Positions 24,384-35,519 of a stretch of DNA of 64,000 bases are shown in pieces (position 1 is the first letter of the stretch; each line of letters starts with the position of its first letter). The stretch spans positions 62,001 to 126,000 of the forward strand of contig WEDG01000305.1 of assembly GCA_017591395.1 (NCBI GenBank), written 5' to 3'. The position numbers and the translations under genes were made by a program. The notes below the pieces were generated by a model. The model was given only the letters and a program-made list of their open reading frames with translations. It had not been told where the DNA came from and searched no databases. The DNA is from Schistocephalus solidus. Taxonomy: Eukaryota; Platyhelminthes; Cestoda; Diphyllobothriidea; Diphyllobothriidae.

Positions 24384-24386
<3 letters not shown>
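24005..24386 (+). repeat. PLE-2 right terminal repeat (pLTR)
   Basis: Direct-repeat partner of 22512-22892; it overlaps the last 68 codons of the nuclease. It contains CTGACGA (24309-24315) followed 20 nt later by GAAA (24336-24339), a hammerhead-like pair of boxes, but the 7-nt arms between them pair poorly. It runs straight into the right (TA)n tract. Confidence 0.75.

Positions 24387-24453
<67 letters not shown>
24387..24453. repeat. (TA)n microsatellite
   Basis: About 33 perfect TA units. They mirror the tract at the other end of PLE-2. Confidence 0.97.
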
Positions 24454-24455
<2 letters not shown>

Positions 24456-24519
24456 CGTTCAATATCTCCTGAAGAAGACGAAGAAGAAGAGGGGGCGAGT
24501 TCATGGACCAAATTGTATT

Positions 24520-24572
24520 TGTACTGACGTCTCGAAAGCCTTCTCGCTTCCATCATCTGAGAAAAGTGCTTG
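24520..24572 (-). other. Degenerate hammerhead-like motif
   Basis: Minus strand: CAGATGA (24559-24553), GGAAGC...GCTTTC as a possible stem II, GAGAC, GTC (ending at 24526), AGTAC. It differs from the consensus at CTGATGA and GAAAC by one base each, and stem I is short. It may belong to another PLE terminal repeat next to the TA tract. Weak. Confidence 0.3.
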
Positions 24573-24599
24573 CTGCTGCTGGTGGTCTTCATTTAGTCA

Positions 24600-26290
24600 G
24601 TCTTTGCCACGTGCCTCGTATTATATCCATGGTGGACGCGTAGACTTTGACCTGCCCGATCGCCGCTTACTTCCTTAGACCTTTCCCGAGGTTGAGCGCT
24701 GGCGGGCTCGCCGCTATATATATCCATTAAGCCTAACCATAAAACTAACCAAAATTTCGCGAATATTTATTTGAGGGTGTTAATCTGCTTCCGTGTTCTC
24801 TTATAGGTAATAACATGTTTGATATTTCCGTGAGATCAGCGGACATTTTGCAGTATTTACACGTTTACATGTTTTCGGATACCTACCTAAAACGATGTTC
24901 AACTTTTTCCATGAGCAGCAACATTAGGTTTCTTTCTTAATTTCAATTTTATGAAAAGTGTGCACAGATTTAGCGCAAAATATTCCATTTCGAAGTTGCA
25001 CGCTGCCTAGAATAGCTCTTATTTAACTTAAGGAGACGCATGGATTTTTGCTAGTGGCAGTTGGAGAACCTATAATCACTCTATTGTTTAAACGTAATGA
25101 GCTCAATGTGCCCTGGTACATTGCCAGTCTCCGACATATTTCCCTGAAGCAATTTGCAGGTTTATGTAAATCACTGTTTTAGTAAGTTGGGTTTACTTTA
25201 ACTGATGGCATTTTTAATACATTCGTTTTCATTTTTTTTCTGCAAAGCGCTACCACCAGGCTGGCAGATTAGTTAAAACACGGGTTTAACGAGGGAACTT
25301 CAATTCTGCATTCCACTGCTTAATGCTTGTTCTTAGTCATGACAGATTCATACTTGAGGTCCGGTTACGAGACAGCATACAGCAGCACACCAAAATGCTT
25401 CAGGAAAATTTTTCCACCATGGAACGCAGATAACAATCTTTTGACAATTCTTTATATTATTTCTTTTCAAAGGTCTAGTTAACTTCTGAGTGGGGCTTCA
25501 CGTTCAATCCTCACGCAGTACTGAAGAAGCTTTCTTCAAACCTGTTTATTACTGACACTTCATAAGGAGTGCGCTGCTGTTGACGATTACTAAGACCCTA
25601 TTTATCATTTCAGTCTCCATGTTCCTCGCTGAACAAACTTCACCTACTGTTTTTCAGCCACCACCTACATGCGCTACAGACTCTCGGCATTAAGGCAACT
25701 TGGAACTCCTCATTACACCGCACTTCTACGCTAACTCCCACTTTTCTCTAAAAATCTACCCGAAGTAAGTGCGGAATGCTCAGATCAACCTTTGCAATAA
25801 TTTGGCTATCAGTCCTCCACAGCTGTGGTCCGGTTAACAGGCAGCGCTGAGGCTGTGACGAATTTTATCGGCATGTTGAACAGAACTGATCAGAGCTCGT
25901 CAAAAAAAGAAAACTTTGGTCATTCACTGGAAACTGTGGTAATGCAAATTCGAGGCTAAAAACACCCGCTCGTAGCCTGGCGCACACTCGTGTCCAATAA
26001 CTGTCGTTCCAGAATTTCGAAGCCTCTCATGTACGCAAGAGGGCTTTTAAATTCACCATAAGCCATCTTCCTAGTTTCGCATGAAATTCATGTTGAGCAG
26101 TTCAACTCCACATCCGTTGAAATAAGCTTTCCCAAATCGGAATTCAACCTCATTAAATAGACTTTTCATTTGGCCTTTGCGTCCACAGGTTATAAGACCC
26201 GAGCTATAAGATGGTGACTACGTGGTGATAAAAGTTCATGCATAAACACTGAATATTGATATTTCCGCGAATAACAGCTCTATTGGCCTG
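24600..26290. other. Unassigned DNA
   Basis: No gene, RNA or repeat recognised. Confidence 0.45.
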
Positions 26291-26294
26291 AAAT

Positions 26295-26400
26295 TTCGGA
26301 TTATCACTCGACTCGATCATCAGAAACGTCTTTCACCCTTTTCTACGACTGTCTCCGAAGAGAAAGTCGAGTGGGAATCCGAAACGTCAGACTAATAAAA
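26295..26400. repeat. Inverted repeat with hammerhead-like boxes
   Basis: Arms 26295-26314 and 26365-26384 are reverse complements with 2 mismatches in 20. The plus strand reads CCGAAGA (26355-26361), 19 nt, GAAAC GTC (26381-26388), with flanking GTCT/AGAC able to pair as stem I. The minus strand through the other arm reads CTGATGA...CCGAAAT. Stem II does not pair well on either strand, so it is at most a decayed PLE-type ribozyme pair. Confidence 0.4.
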
Positions 26401-26419
26401 CCTTCGTTCCGATGACTAT

Positions 26420-27109
26420 GTCTCCTTCATCGTGACTACTTCCTAGAACTTGCCCCTTCGCTTCTATTAGCAACTTGATACATTTAAGATCACGTGAGTC
26501 CTTATTTGTTTGTATCTCCAACTTCTGGAATACCTGGAGCTTTGAAAGTTTGGCGAACCTAGCTGGTCTCTACTGAGCACGTGAGCCGAGTGAATAACAA
26601 TTTCCAGCTTCCGGTTTAACGGTGAGGTACAGTGAACTTTGGCCCAGAAAACGAACAAGATTAACGAGTTGAAAAGTTCATTCAAATAGCCACGGCAACA
26701 GTATAAGACTTGGAAGAGTTCATCATTTTAGTGATGTTCAAACACTGGCAGAGCTCTTATTTTCTGTATATATCAGTATACTCAAAATTATACTCAACGG
26801 GCAAACATGCCAAATGTGAAGCCCTGGTGCTTTTCACCCCTAGATGTTTCATGGCTGTAGTTGTCTTAACTCTTTCCCCACTGTTTCTTCCCTCTGAAGT
26901 TTAACGCTAAAGCGTTTACCTGATTATTCTTTATGTTGTCCTATGACCCTTGTTGTTATGCATTGATTTTCTGTAAATTCAAACTGCTGTCCACTTCCAT
27001 TCGTTTTCTGTGTTATGCAAATACGGGTTGCAGTTGATAAGCCGTCACGAAATTTGTTGGTACCAATAAGCCTGTTTTAGATTCATGTCCAATTTGTTTT
27101 GTTCCATAA
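26420..27109. other. Unassigned DNA
   Basis: Nothing recognised. Confidence 0.4.
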
Positions 27110-27430
27110 ACGCACCACGCGGTACATACACTGGACCAAAATAGGAGCTAGATCAGGGCACGGCAGGCGTTGTTCGGGATGTGTTCCCATTACACGGGAG
27201 CGTGTGATGGCACGCGCATGTAAAGGTCCACGCCATGCCACCTGCATCCGATCCCGCCTTCAGGTCTTCATGACTCCGTCTTGACAGCGGTCACATATGC
27301 GAAGAAGGAGAATGCAGAAGAGAGAGTGCAACTTCTTTCATTCAAAACTACTTCACATGCGACACATCATCCCTGCGTCACAATGCTTTGAAGCACACAA
27401 TCGACCTCGTCAGACACAATAGTCGAACGG
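27110..27430 (-). repeat. Dispersed repeat, family C
   Basis: It shares ordered blocks with 37785-38160 and 40285-40500: CAGGGCACG/CAGGGCATG, CCCGCCT.CGGTCTTC, GACTC.GTCTTGACA, AGAGAGTGC and the TTCACATGCGACA / TTCACGCGCAAGT block. Non-coding. Confidence 0.6.
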
Positions 27431-27673
27431 AATGTCCCATTTGTTTGGCAAACTTCACTTGGTGCGTTCAGGTGCGTTCACTTGGTGCGTTCAGGAAGCA
27501 ACTGACACTCGGAAAACCTGCCGGTGTTTTATTGCGCTGGCCAGCAAACGCTACTATGCAGTGAAACAATCACAGTGCCTACTGCTATGGAAATAAACAT
27601 GCTATGTATCCGGACTATCTGCGAACGTTTCTTTACCGAAGGTGGATTTTGGTTGGGTTTAAGATCAGCCAAA

Positions 27674-28540
27674 GGATTCAGTATTCAGTTTCAGTATCAG
27701 TATATTTGAGGGAGATGTAGGTGAGTTACCTTTGAATTCCCTATTTGTACCTGCGAGTTGTGGGTTTGCAAAAAAATGTATCTCGATATGTTTGCGAGGC
27801 CAATTGATATGAGCCAACTGGCTGGAACATAGTTGAAAAAGAGCAGACAGTGAAAAAAAACTCCCAGTGATATTTAGGAGAAAACAAACTGTCGCCCTTG
27901 GGGAAAGGGTCCAACGGGAGGCATCGCAGAGGTCACATGAATCAGCACCGAAGTGCGGAAGGTGCAGCCAGATGCTCCCTTGCTGATTGCAGAGTCCGTT
28001 GAGTGATTTTCAAAGGCGGATATATCCGCCCAGATCATCCTCGGTCCGTTGCGGTTAAAACCAAGGGAGAACGTTCATACACCGCATGGAAGATGGCCAC
28101 CAGGCCCAGCTGATGCGAACAGTCACGGTGTCACCAAGGTGTGCAAATAATTAAGCAGCAAAGACCTCGGGGACTTCAGCATGGTAATTTTGGGAGAGTG
28201 CAAGCCCTCGAACGAAAATAACAAACAAAGAAATGTTACTCAAATATAGCTAATAGTATCCTAAATACCTTATTTTCTGACGTCACTCTTGCAGCTTTCA
28301 GTTCGTGTTATAGCTCGCACCATTATATCGATCTAAATTTCGCTTTAAAACCTCCAAAGAGTCCGACATAACAACATCCAGAGGAAGATTATTCCAAGCT
28401 TCAACTACTCTTTTGGAGAAGAAGTACTTCCGAGTGTCTAGCCTTGCTCCAGTCACACGTAATTTGAGCGTATGACCTCTCAAATTCGTTGTTTTTGCTA
28501 ACTCCAAAAAATCACCTGGGACGAGACAACAGTCCTCAAG
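27674..28540 (-). pseudogene. CR1-type retroelement, 5'-truncated 3' end
   Basis: Minus strand 28507-28298 encodes the last 69 residues of the RT protein (LAKTTNLRGHTLKLRVTGAR, YFFSKRVVEAWN, LPLDVVMSDS) ending ASYNTN. A 3' untranslated part of about 600 bp follows to 27674, and the copy ends in TACTGA-type short repeats. The same tail and untranslated part occur at 38455-39100, so both are inserts of one family. The 5' break is near 28540. No enzyme motif remains. Confidence 0.8.
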
Positions 28541-29709
28541 AGGCCAATTCGATTCTCAGGTAGCTGCTGTCTCAGTAGTATTGCCTTTTTAGAGCCACAT
28601 CTGTCATTTCAGAAGGTCCTCTGATTTCGTAGACCTCTATTGGGTTTACTCGGGGCGCCTGTTGCAATGATTCGGCTCTCGTGCTTACCAGTGACATTGT
28701 GGTTTTCGTCTAATCACGGTTATCCAGACCGGCCATTCAACTTGAAGGCTGGTTAATATATGCTCTCCTCCAGGGCGCGGTAACGAAAACCCCACTGCTG
28801 CTCTAGGTGCCACTGTCGTGGGCGTATTCGCTTGTATGGCTGGCAACGTGCTCCAGCCCGTCCTACAATCATCCTGTACTGACTACAATTCCCTATCAAC
28901 TGACATGCATCTTATCTTTCTATTTTGGACACGGTCTGAGTGGTGAAGTTTCCATGACCTCCTTGTGACATAAGGTTGCCTTGACAGACCTTGTGCATAC
29001 TTACGGTTTCTTATCTGTGATCCTTTTTCTGCTTTCTGCCACTTTACTGGGGTCATAACGGTAGTATTGAACGGCTGCGTAACTATGCATCACGGGTGAG
29101 TACCGTCGAGTCTGCGGATTTTCTGTTGGGTTTGACAGCTTGCTTGGTCCTCGTCAGACGAGCCAGTTCTCGCGCGTTTAACCTCAGTGCCATCCTAATT
29201 AATTCCAACTCCATCATCACATTCTGACCGCTATAAGGATGAGGTCAGCGGAATGGATAAACTGGAGAGGGTTTCCATACACCTGTTGATCAGGCTGACA
29301 GCTGAAAACCACATTTTAGTGCTATTTATCTGGTTTATGAAGGAAGGTTTTCCAATATAATAACTTTCAATGACTTCAGTCCATTCGGATAACATTTCAT
29401 GATCTTGAAAATAATTTCTGATGGACCTGCTGGTAGGGATCAAATAACTGTCATTCATATTTTTCTTCCCACAAAATGGCATCTAATATAATGTAAATCC
29501 TGCTTATAACAAGATCTGAAGTGAATATATGTTAACTAACAGATAAACCAACCACAGACATAGCAAGCTATCATAAAACTGGGTTCCAAATCTCTAAAGC
29601 ATCCTAAAATACGACAATTCAACCGTAGTTACCGAAAAGGCCAATCGTACGCCACAAAGCAAGATGGGCGCAAGGGCTTTCAAATGAATTAGTTTATTAG
29701 AATAGTAGA
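28541..29709. other. Unassigned DNA
   Basis: No gene or repeat recognised. Confidence 0.45.
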
Positions 29710-29850
29710 ATTGCGCTGCGTCTACGCACCCTCTCTTTCCTCACCCAACAGAGTTCGGGTTCAAGACTGAATCAAGAGGCATGGAGGAGGGATCGGTTGC
29801 GGGAGACTGGTGTGGCGTGAACCTGCGCTTAGGCGTGTCAACGTCCAATG
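29710..29850 (+). repeat. Dispersed repeat, family C fragment
   Basis: ATTGCGCTGCGTCTACGCAC, CTCTCTTTCCTCACC, GAGTTCGGGTTCAAGACTGA match, in opposite orientation, the TTGCGCTGCAGCTACCGCAC and GTGTCAAGACAGAGTCAAG blocks of the copies at 37785-38160 and 40285-40500. Confidence 0.5.
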
Positions 29851-30339
29851 TGCCACATCTTTTCTGGATGCACCTCCTTGATAACGCCTACTAAGCCATG
29901 ATTTCGGCCATTTGCTGCTTCAGGGCATCTACCATGTGGCTCCTTGTAGGGGCATGACGGAGAAAAGCAGCAGGGTGAGGAGAAATGGCGAACCGCAGGA
30001 TAGAAGTACCGGGGCACGCCGTTAGGGCCCAAAACAATACTGTAAAACTCCGTTCTCACGGAAAATGCAAATCAGGGACATCGGTGGTGTGATACACTTT
30101 TATGTCCACCTGACAGATGTCAGCCTTCACAAGACTGAACCTAAAAGTCAAACTGGTAACGTCATCATATATTACGACACTTAATCGGAACACTGTGGCC
30201 TGAACACGCAAAACTCGACCCGCCAACAAGTAGACAATGCTACATCACCTGGCTCTGGGGTGGTCCATAGATGGGCGTACGGTACGACAGTCCAGTAAAG
30301 CAAATCAAATTGATCGAGAAAAAAATGCATCTTTATACA
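29851..30339. other. Unassigned DNA upstream of the CR1 element
   Basis: No motif seen. It may include the 5' untranslated part of the CR1 element at 30340-33620. Confidence 0.35.
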
Positions 30340-30700
30340 GGGACTCCAGGAATCAAGTGCAATCACATCCTCGGAGCGAGTTTCGGATGACCTAGTGCTC
30401 TTCCAGGACCTACTTAATATCATTCTGGAACCCTCTGAGGCAGTAGAAGTGATCAAAGCCTTCCACCTTGGGAAACGGACAGAAAACCCACCGGAATCAA
30501 CACGCCCTCGACCTCTCAAAGTCTTGCTGATCAGTAGCGAGCAGTCTAGGCTCATTCTTTCCAGGCAATTTAGAATAAAAGGCTCCAACCCCGGCGTTTT
30601 TTTTCAACGGGACTTCTCACCAGCAGAAAGGCGGAAACGTCGTATACTAGTTCAGCGGGGGGGAGCGAAATTTGATCATCTACAACAACCAAGTTCGGCA
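30340..30700 (+). pseudogene. CR1-type element, ORF1-like RNA-binding region
   Basis: The frame contains VIKAFHLGKRTENPPESTRP, RPLKVLLISSEQ, LILSRQFRIKGSNPGVFFQR and DFSPAERRKRRIL. The order G-K-R, P-R-P-L-K-V-x-L, then R-D-x-S-P-x-E-R is the pattern I recall from the C-terminal part of ORF1-type proteins of non-LTR elements, which coat element RNA. It leads in the same frame toward the endonuclease start. The N-terminal extent is unclear. Confidence 0.55.
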
Positions 30701-30805
30701 GCGTCCACCATTCCTCCATTGGGCAGGTCCGGTACGGATGACCGCGCAGCCGAGGCATTAACTGAAGGCTCGAGCCGCATCGTAACCACATCTCCCTTAA
30801 ACCAG

Positions 30806-31606
30806 AAGTTAAAATTCATGTACACCAATGCGCAAAGCATGTTAGTTTGACGAGATGCAGATACATGTCTGTGATCTCTCACCAGACGTAATTTCCTTGA
30901 CAGAAACCTGGTTGTCCAACCACGTGGACGGCCGTGAGTTAACTATACCAGGTTACTAGCTATTCAGAAGAGACCGGGAAGGGCGTCAGGGAGGAGGCGT
31001 TGTAACCTACGTAAAACACGGACTCCTAGTGTCAGAAAAACAGAACAGTTTGCATGCAGCTTCGAAGCTATTTGGCTCACTATAAAGGTGCCGAGATCAC
31101 ACAGTCTTGAAGTCCTGACCGTCTAACGAACCCCAAGAAGTGACTTCGAGGCTGACGCTCACCTGTTAGAAGAGCTAGAAAGATTTGCCTCTCGATCCGA
31201 CGTCTTAATAATGGGTGACTTCAATGCACCGCTCATTGACTGGAGTTCAGTATATGCACGCGGTCCAGAACTAGCTTTTGACCGAAGTTTATTAGACATG
31301 ACACTGAGGTCATTCCTCACTCAGCACGTCTTATTTCCAACGAGGGTGCATGAGGGGCAGCAGTCAAACTGTTTAGACCTGGTGTTTACGAAATCGCTTG
31401 ATAGTATTGATGAGGTGCAAAGTCTACCTCCCCTAGGTCGGAGTGACCACGTCGTAGTTCACTGGGACTACTCAATGGTTTCGGTGCCTGAACAGCCCAC
31501 CAGATTTAGAAGAAATATTTGGCGTGGTGACTTTGATCAAATGAAGACTCGACTCAACAACATCAACTGGGAATCAGCTCTTTCCGGCAATGTGACAGAG
31601 GATTGA
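30806..31606 (+). pseudogene. CR1-type element, apurinic-like endonuclease domain
   Basis: The domain begins near LKFMYTNAQSM and continues, after a frame change at about 30850, with PDVISLTETWLSNHV, LFRRDREGRQGGGVVTYVK. It breaks again and resumes in 31211-31606 with MGDFNAPLIDW, NCLDLVFTKS and LGRSDHVVVHW. TNAQS, TETWL, GDFN and GRSDH are the Asn, Glu, Asp-x-Asn and Asp-His signatures of the exonuclease-endonuclease-phosphatase fold that nicks DNA for insertion. At least two frameshifts and several stops inactivate it. A stop (TGA) follows NVTED at 31606, with the linker continuing beyond. Confidence 0.85.
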
Positions 31607-31701
31607 GAATGGTTCAGTGAGTTATTGCATACTCTCCTCAGCAACCACTGCCCGATTTCACGTAAGAGACTAGATAAAGACCCCAGTGGCTGACTCAAAC
31701 G

Positions 31702-33620
31702 TTGAAGAAAGAAGTGAATAAAAAGCGGAGGTTGTGGAAGAAATCACTCGCTGATGAGACTCCTGCGTTCATAAACGCATACAAGGCACAAAGGAACAAA
31801 TTTAAACGGCTTATCCTCATGACACGACAAGATTTTGAAAAAGACCTGTTGAACCGTGCAGTGGAAAATCCGAAGTTATTCTACAATTACATTAGAAGGA
31901 GCATGCGTATCAGGGACCCAGTTCCCTTACTAAGGACTAGCGAAAACCTAGAGATTAGTGAGAATGTAGCAAAAGCGGAGCACCTTTCAGAATTCTTTAA
32001 ATCCATCTTTACGAGTGAAAGTGCATTTAATCCTCCCGACTACGACTTAGATGAGGGTCCAACAATAGAGGCTGTATCTTTCGACGAAGCAAATGTTCAT
32101 AAAGAGCTGTTGGCTCTGAATGAGTCTAAATCACCGGGCCCAGATTATATACTGCCAAAGTTACTAAAGGAACTCGCTGCGGAACTTTCCAAACCGTTGT
32201 CCATGCTTTTCCAAACCTCGTTCGAAGCCGGCATGTTACCTGTTGATTGGAAATCTGCACGGATCACACCACTATATAAAGGTGGCAGCAAGGTCTCCGC
32301 AAATAATTACAGGCCAATTAGCCTCACCTCTATCTGCTGCAAAATCATGGAAAAAAATAATAAAGGGAGATCTAATGCACTTCTTAGAGCAGCATAAATT
32401 ATTATCTGATGCGCAGCATGGATTTCGAAGTGGCAGGTCTTGCGTAACGAACTTGCTCTATTGTTTGGAACATTGGACGCGAGCAGTTGATGAAGGAAAT
32501 GCGCTGCCCGTAGTCTACATTGACTTTAAGAAGGCATTTGATAGTGTCCCTCACCAGCGACTCCTACACAAATTCAACCGAACAGGCATTAGGGGTAATC
32601 TCCTCAGATGGATCAAAAGCTTCTTATTTGGCCGCTCTCTAACCGTCCATGTCGGTAACCAGCAGTCGGCGGAGGTTGCGGTTGAAAGTGGAGTTCCCCA
32701 GGGCTCCGTTCTTTGCCCTACTCTGTTCATTTTGTACGACAACGACTGCATCAATGAATTAGATTGTGATGTTGCCATGTTTACGGATGATATTAAGCTA
32801 TGTAGGGTCATCAGAACTGCAGCTGATGTAAAGCATTTGCAGGAAAACCTAAACCGACTTCAACAATGGTCAAAGGACTGGCTTTTGCCGTTCAATGAGA
32901 AAAAATGCACTATTCTACGAGTCGGTAGAACTAGCACTCCGAACCTCATGGATTACTACCTGAATGGTATACCATTGCAAAGAAGTTGACGCGCAGAAGG
33001 ACTTGGGAGTGTGGATCTCACGCTCCCTTAAACCCTCGCTGCATTGTTCAAAAGGTAGCCAAGTCTGCGATGTCAGCCCTGTACCTTGTCAAGCGGGCTT
33101 TCTGTGCCTTTGATGAAGACTGCTTTGCCAAAGTCTTTCGAACTTTTGTGCGGCCGCAATTGGAGTTCGCTATCCAAGCTTGGAGACCCTGGAACGCGAA
33201 AGACCTCAATATCCTCGAAAAGGTTCAAAGACGTGCAACCAAACTTGTGACTGGACAGGGCTCATTACCCTATGAAACCCGATTAGCTAACGTTGATCTC
33301 TTTCCCTTGAGTTACAGGCAGCTACGAGGTGACCTGGTACAAACATTCCGTATCATGTGCGGTCAGGGCTGCTGCCTCGCACCTGGAGACTTCTTCCAGT
33401 TAGCAACAACCACGAACTTGAGAGGTCATCCACTCAAACTACGTGTAACTTGGGCCAGACTGGATACACGAAAGTTCTTCTTCTCCAAGAGAGCGGTCGA
33501 CGCTTGGAATGCTCTGCCTCTGGATGTTGTGATGGCCACTTCCGTTGAGCTTTTTTAAGAAAAACCTGGACCAGTATAGCAGTGCCCACTATAATATCCC
33601 CAGATCTTCTTAGTCACGTC
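31702..33620 (+). pseudogene. CR1-type element, reverse transcriptase and C-terminus
   Basis: Three overlapping frames make up one decayed RT. 31702-32397 holds NESKSPGPDYILPKLLKELA and ITPLYKGGS, NNYRPISLTSICCKIMEK. 32243-32989 holds AQHGFRSGRSCVTNLL, VYIDFKKAFDSVPH, GVPQGSVLCPTLF and the catalytic FTDDIKL box. 32986-33558 holds VRPQLEFAIQAW, LEKVQRRATKLVTGQGSLP and YRQLRGDLVQTF. The LE-x-VQRRATKLV...YRQLRGDL tail is characteristic of the CR1 clade. The first frame break is an extra A in an A-run at about 32350-32356. Others lie at about 32980, 33050 and 33550. Apart from these the palm aspartates are kept, so the copy is fairly young. The copies at 27674-28540 and 38455-39700 are relatives. 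Confidence 0.9.
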
Positions 33621-33639
33621 CCAGTTGAATCACACTTAT

Positions 33640-34516
33640 TATTACAATACTACTCTTAAAAATCAGACACATCTCCAGTGTCTGAAGAATGGCCTTGACC
33701 ATGTTGCAGCCTGGTCGTCAGATAATGGCCTTCAACTGAACCATGAGAAGTCTGTCCAATGTGTTTTTCACATGCGACCATCCCCTAGTTCTCAATTCTC
33801 AGCCGTCCTTCCCAACGAGGTATCCTCTTTTCGGTACCTTGGCGCTACTCTGACATCGAATCTTTCATTCTCCCAACATATCGATGCTCTTTTTACAAAA
33901 ATTCGTAAACTTCTATATTATATTCGCCGTTTACGTTCCTATCACACACCTCAGGCCCTTATCTGGCGATTTATAGAGGCATGTGTTCTTCCCCTCATCC
34001 TTTTATTGCTTTCCCGTGATTTTTTTCCAGCCTTGCTCAAAAAAAGGATTTTTGATTTTTAAAAGCGTATTCTCCGAACGCTCTCTTCTGCTGCTGGTGT
34101 TTCTTATACTGTTTTAGTGGATTTGATAGCAAAACGGCACTTTACGACAGTCAAAACAATTCGCTGGGTGAATCCTTGATGATGAAAACCCATCCCTCCA
34201 CTCTGATCTGATTGCTGTGAAGTCTTCCCGTCCGATGCACCGAGGCTTTTCGCCATATAGCCTGCCGCATTACAACGGCATACCAGCGCTCCGTTTTGCC
34301 ATTTCTAGCACGCTACCCTACGTGTGAAGAGACTGAAATAAAAAGCTCAGACTAGAACTGTCTCCCCCCTAGTTGTCCATTTTTGGCTCTTTGATTCTTG
34401 CATATTATGTATACTTATCCTATTATCTTAGTGAATGGAGCCATTTATATTTTTGCTGAAAATGTTGAATGATACTTCAAAATAAAGCGTATTCCATTCT
34501 CTCTCTCTCTCTCTCT
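33640..34516 (+). pseudogene. Second non-LTR retroelement, RT C-terminal fragment with tail
   Basis: Frame 33625-34062 carries HVAAWSSDNGLQLNHEKS, FRYLGATLTSNLSFSQHID and RRLRSYHTPQALIW, IEACVLPLIL. These are the thumb and connection region downstream of the palm (WS-x-x-N-G-L-x-L-N and YLG blocks) of a non-LTR RT different from the neighbouring CR1 element. Further residues can be followed in shifted frames to about 34330 (HRGFSPYSLPHYNG). The end has AATAAAGCG followed by a (CT)n run at 34496-34516. It is 5'-truncated at about 33650 and has no catalytic box. Confidence 0.7.
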
Positions 34517-34812
34517 GTTTCAGTACCATTTTTATAGCATTTTTATTATCTCAAACTCGTCGCATATGCCTCACTCACGAGAATCTTGTCACCAACAATA
34601 GCGTGTACTCATGCTACTCGTAATATGCGAGTACACATTTATGTTTACTCTTTTCGATGAGCCAATAGCTGCTTATTTTCCGCACGCTATTATGTAAACC
34701 AACTTTTTTACATTTTCATGATGTACCAGAGCCTTTTTAGCCATAGTGTAACCAAGAGGGAGTGCAAAGGCGTTTGCCTATCTTTCCCTTAATAAACTGA
34801 ACTGAACCTGGG
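34517..34812 (+). repeat. Probable retroelement 3' end with AATAAA and CTGAA repeats
   Basis: It ends TTAATAAACTGAACTGAAC at about 34792-34810, a polyadenylation signal fused to short repeats like the TACTGA tails of the CR1 copies at 27674 and 38455. It may be the displaced 3' end of the CR1 element at 30340-33620. Inference from position. Confidence 0.4.
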
Positions 34813-35430
34813 GTCGCCTGTTCTGCTCCTAATAATCACATCCTTCAAAATCACATCACTTCAAATTGATTCTCAGACACCTCAACTACCCGACGTCCAG
34901 CTAAACTCTGTCTACCTACAGAGACCACTTTCAGCCCCAGACACCTACAGCACAGCGCTTCAACCAATCCTCACGGTCAAAACAAATCAAGACTTGACGA
35001 TTAACTGCCCATTCATCTCAACACCGACCACCAAAGTATGCCCCAAACATGAAATACGATGGAGGTATGTATAAGAAATTACGAAGGTGAGGCAATTACC
35101 GGTGCAAATATAAACAAAATTACTAAGAACATATATCACGGGGCATATAATCGACTATTCCAGTGAAAATCATATAGAGAAATATAACTGGCAGTAAACA
35201 CAACGGGAATCGAGTAGGGATTTTGAGTTTCATTGTTTGTGTGTGTGTGTGTTCTTCAATTTGTTCCCACAATAGACTGTGCTGGATTCAAAATGGCCCA
35301 TATCATTCATTTTTTGGGCTGCACAGAAGCTGGGTGATCCCAAAATTACGCTCGTAAATGCGTATTTTGGCACAGCGTAGATGTAAACATCCACGAAAAT
35401 CCCACCGGTATTTCGACCGTCATTTCTGAC
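34813..35430. other. Unassigned DNA with (GT)n
   Basis: Only a (TG)n run at about 35237-35252 stands out. Confidence 0.45.
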
Positions 35431-35519
35431 GATGACCGCCTCATGCAACAAATCAGGGTGGTGCAGGGACGGTAACTTTCGTTTGGTTCAAGTGAGTGTA
35501 GACTCGCACTGCATCTACC

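Noticed and set aside
30181..30882. Minus-strand frames opposite the CR1 ORF1-like region
   Set aside because: Shadows of the plus-strand frame, whose motifs fit a known protein order.
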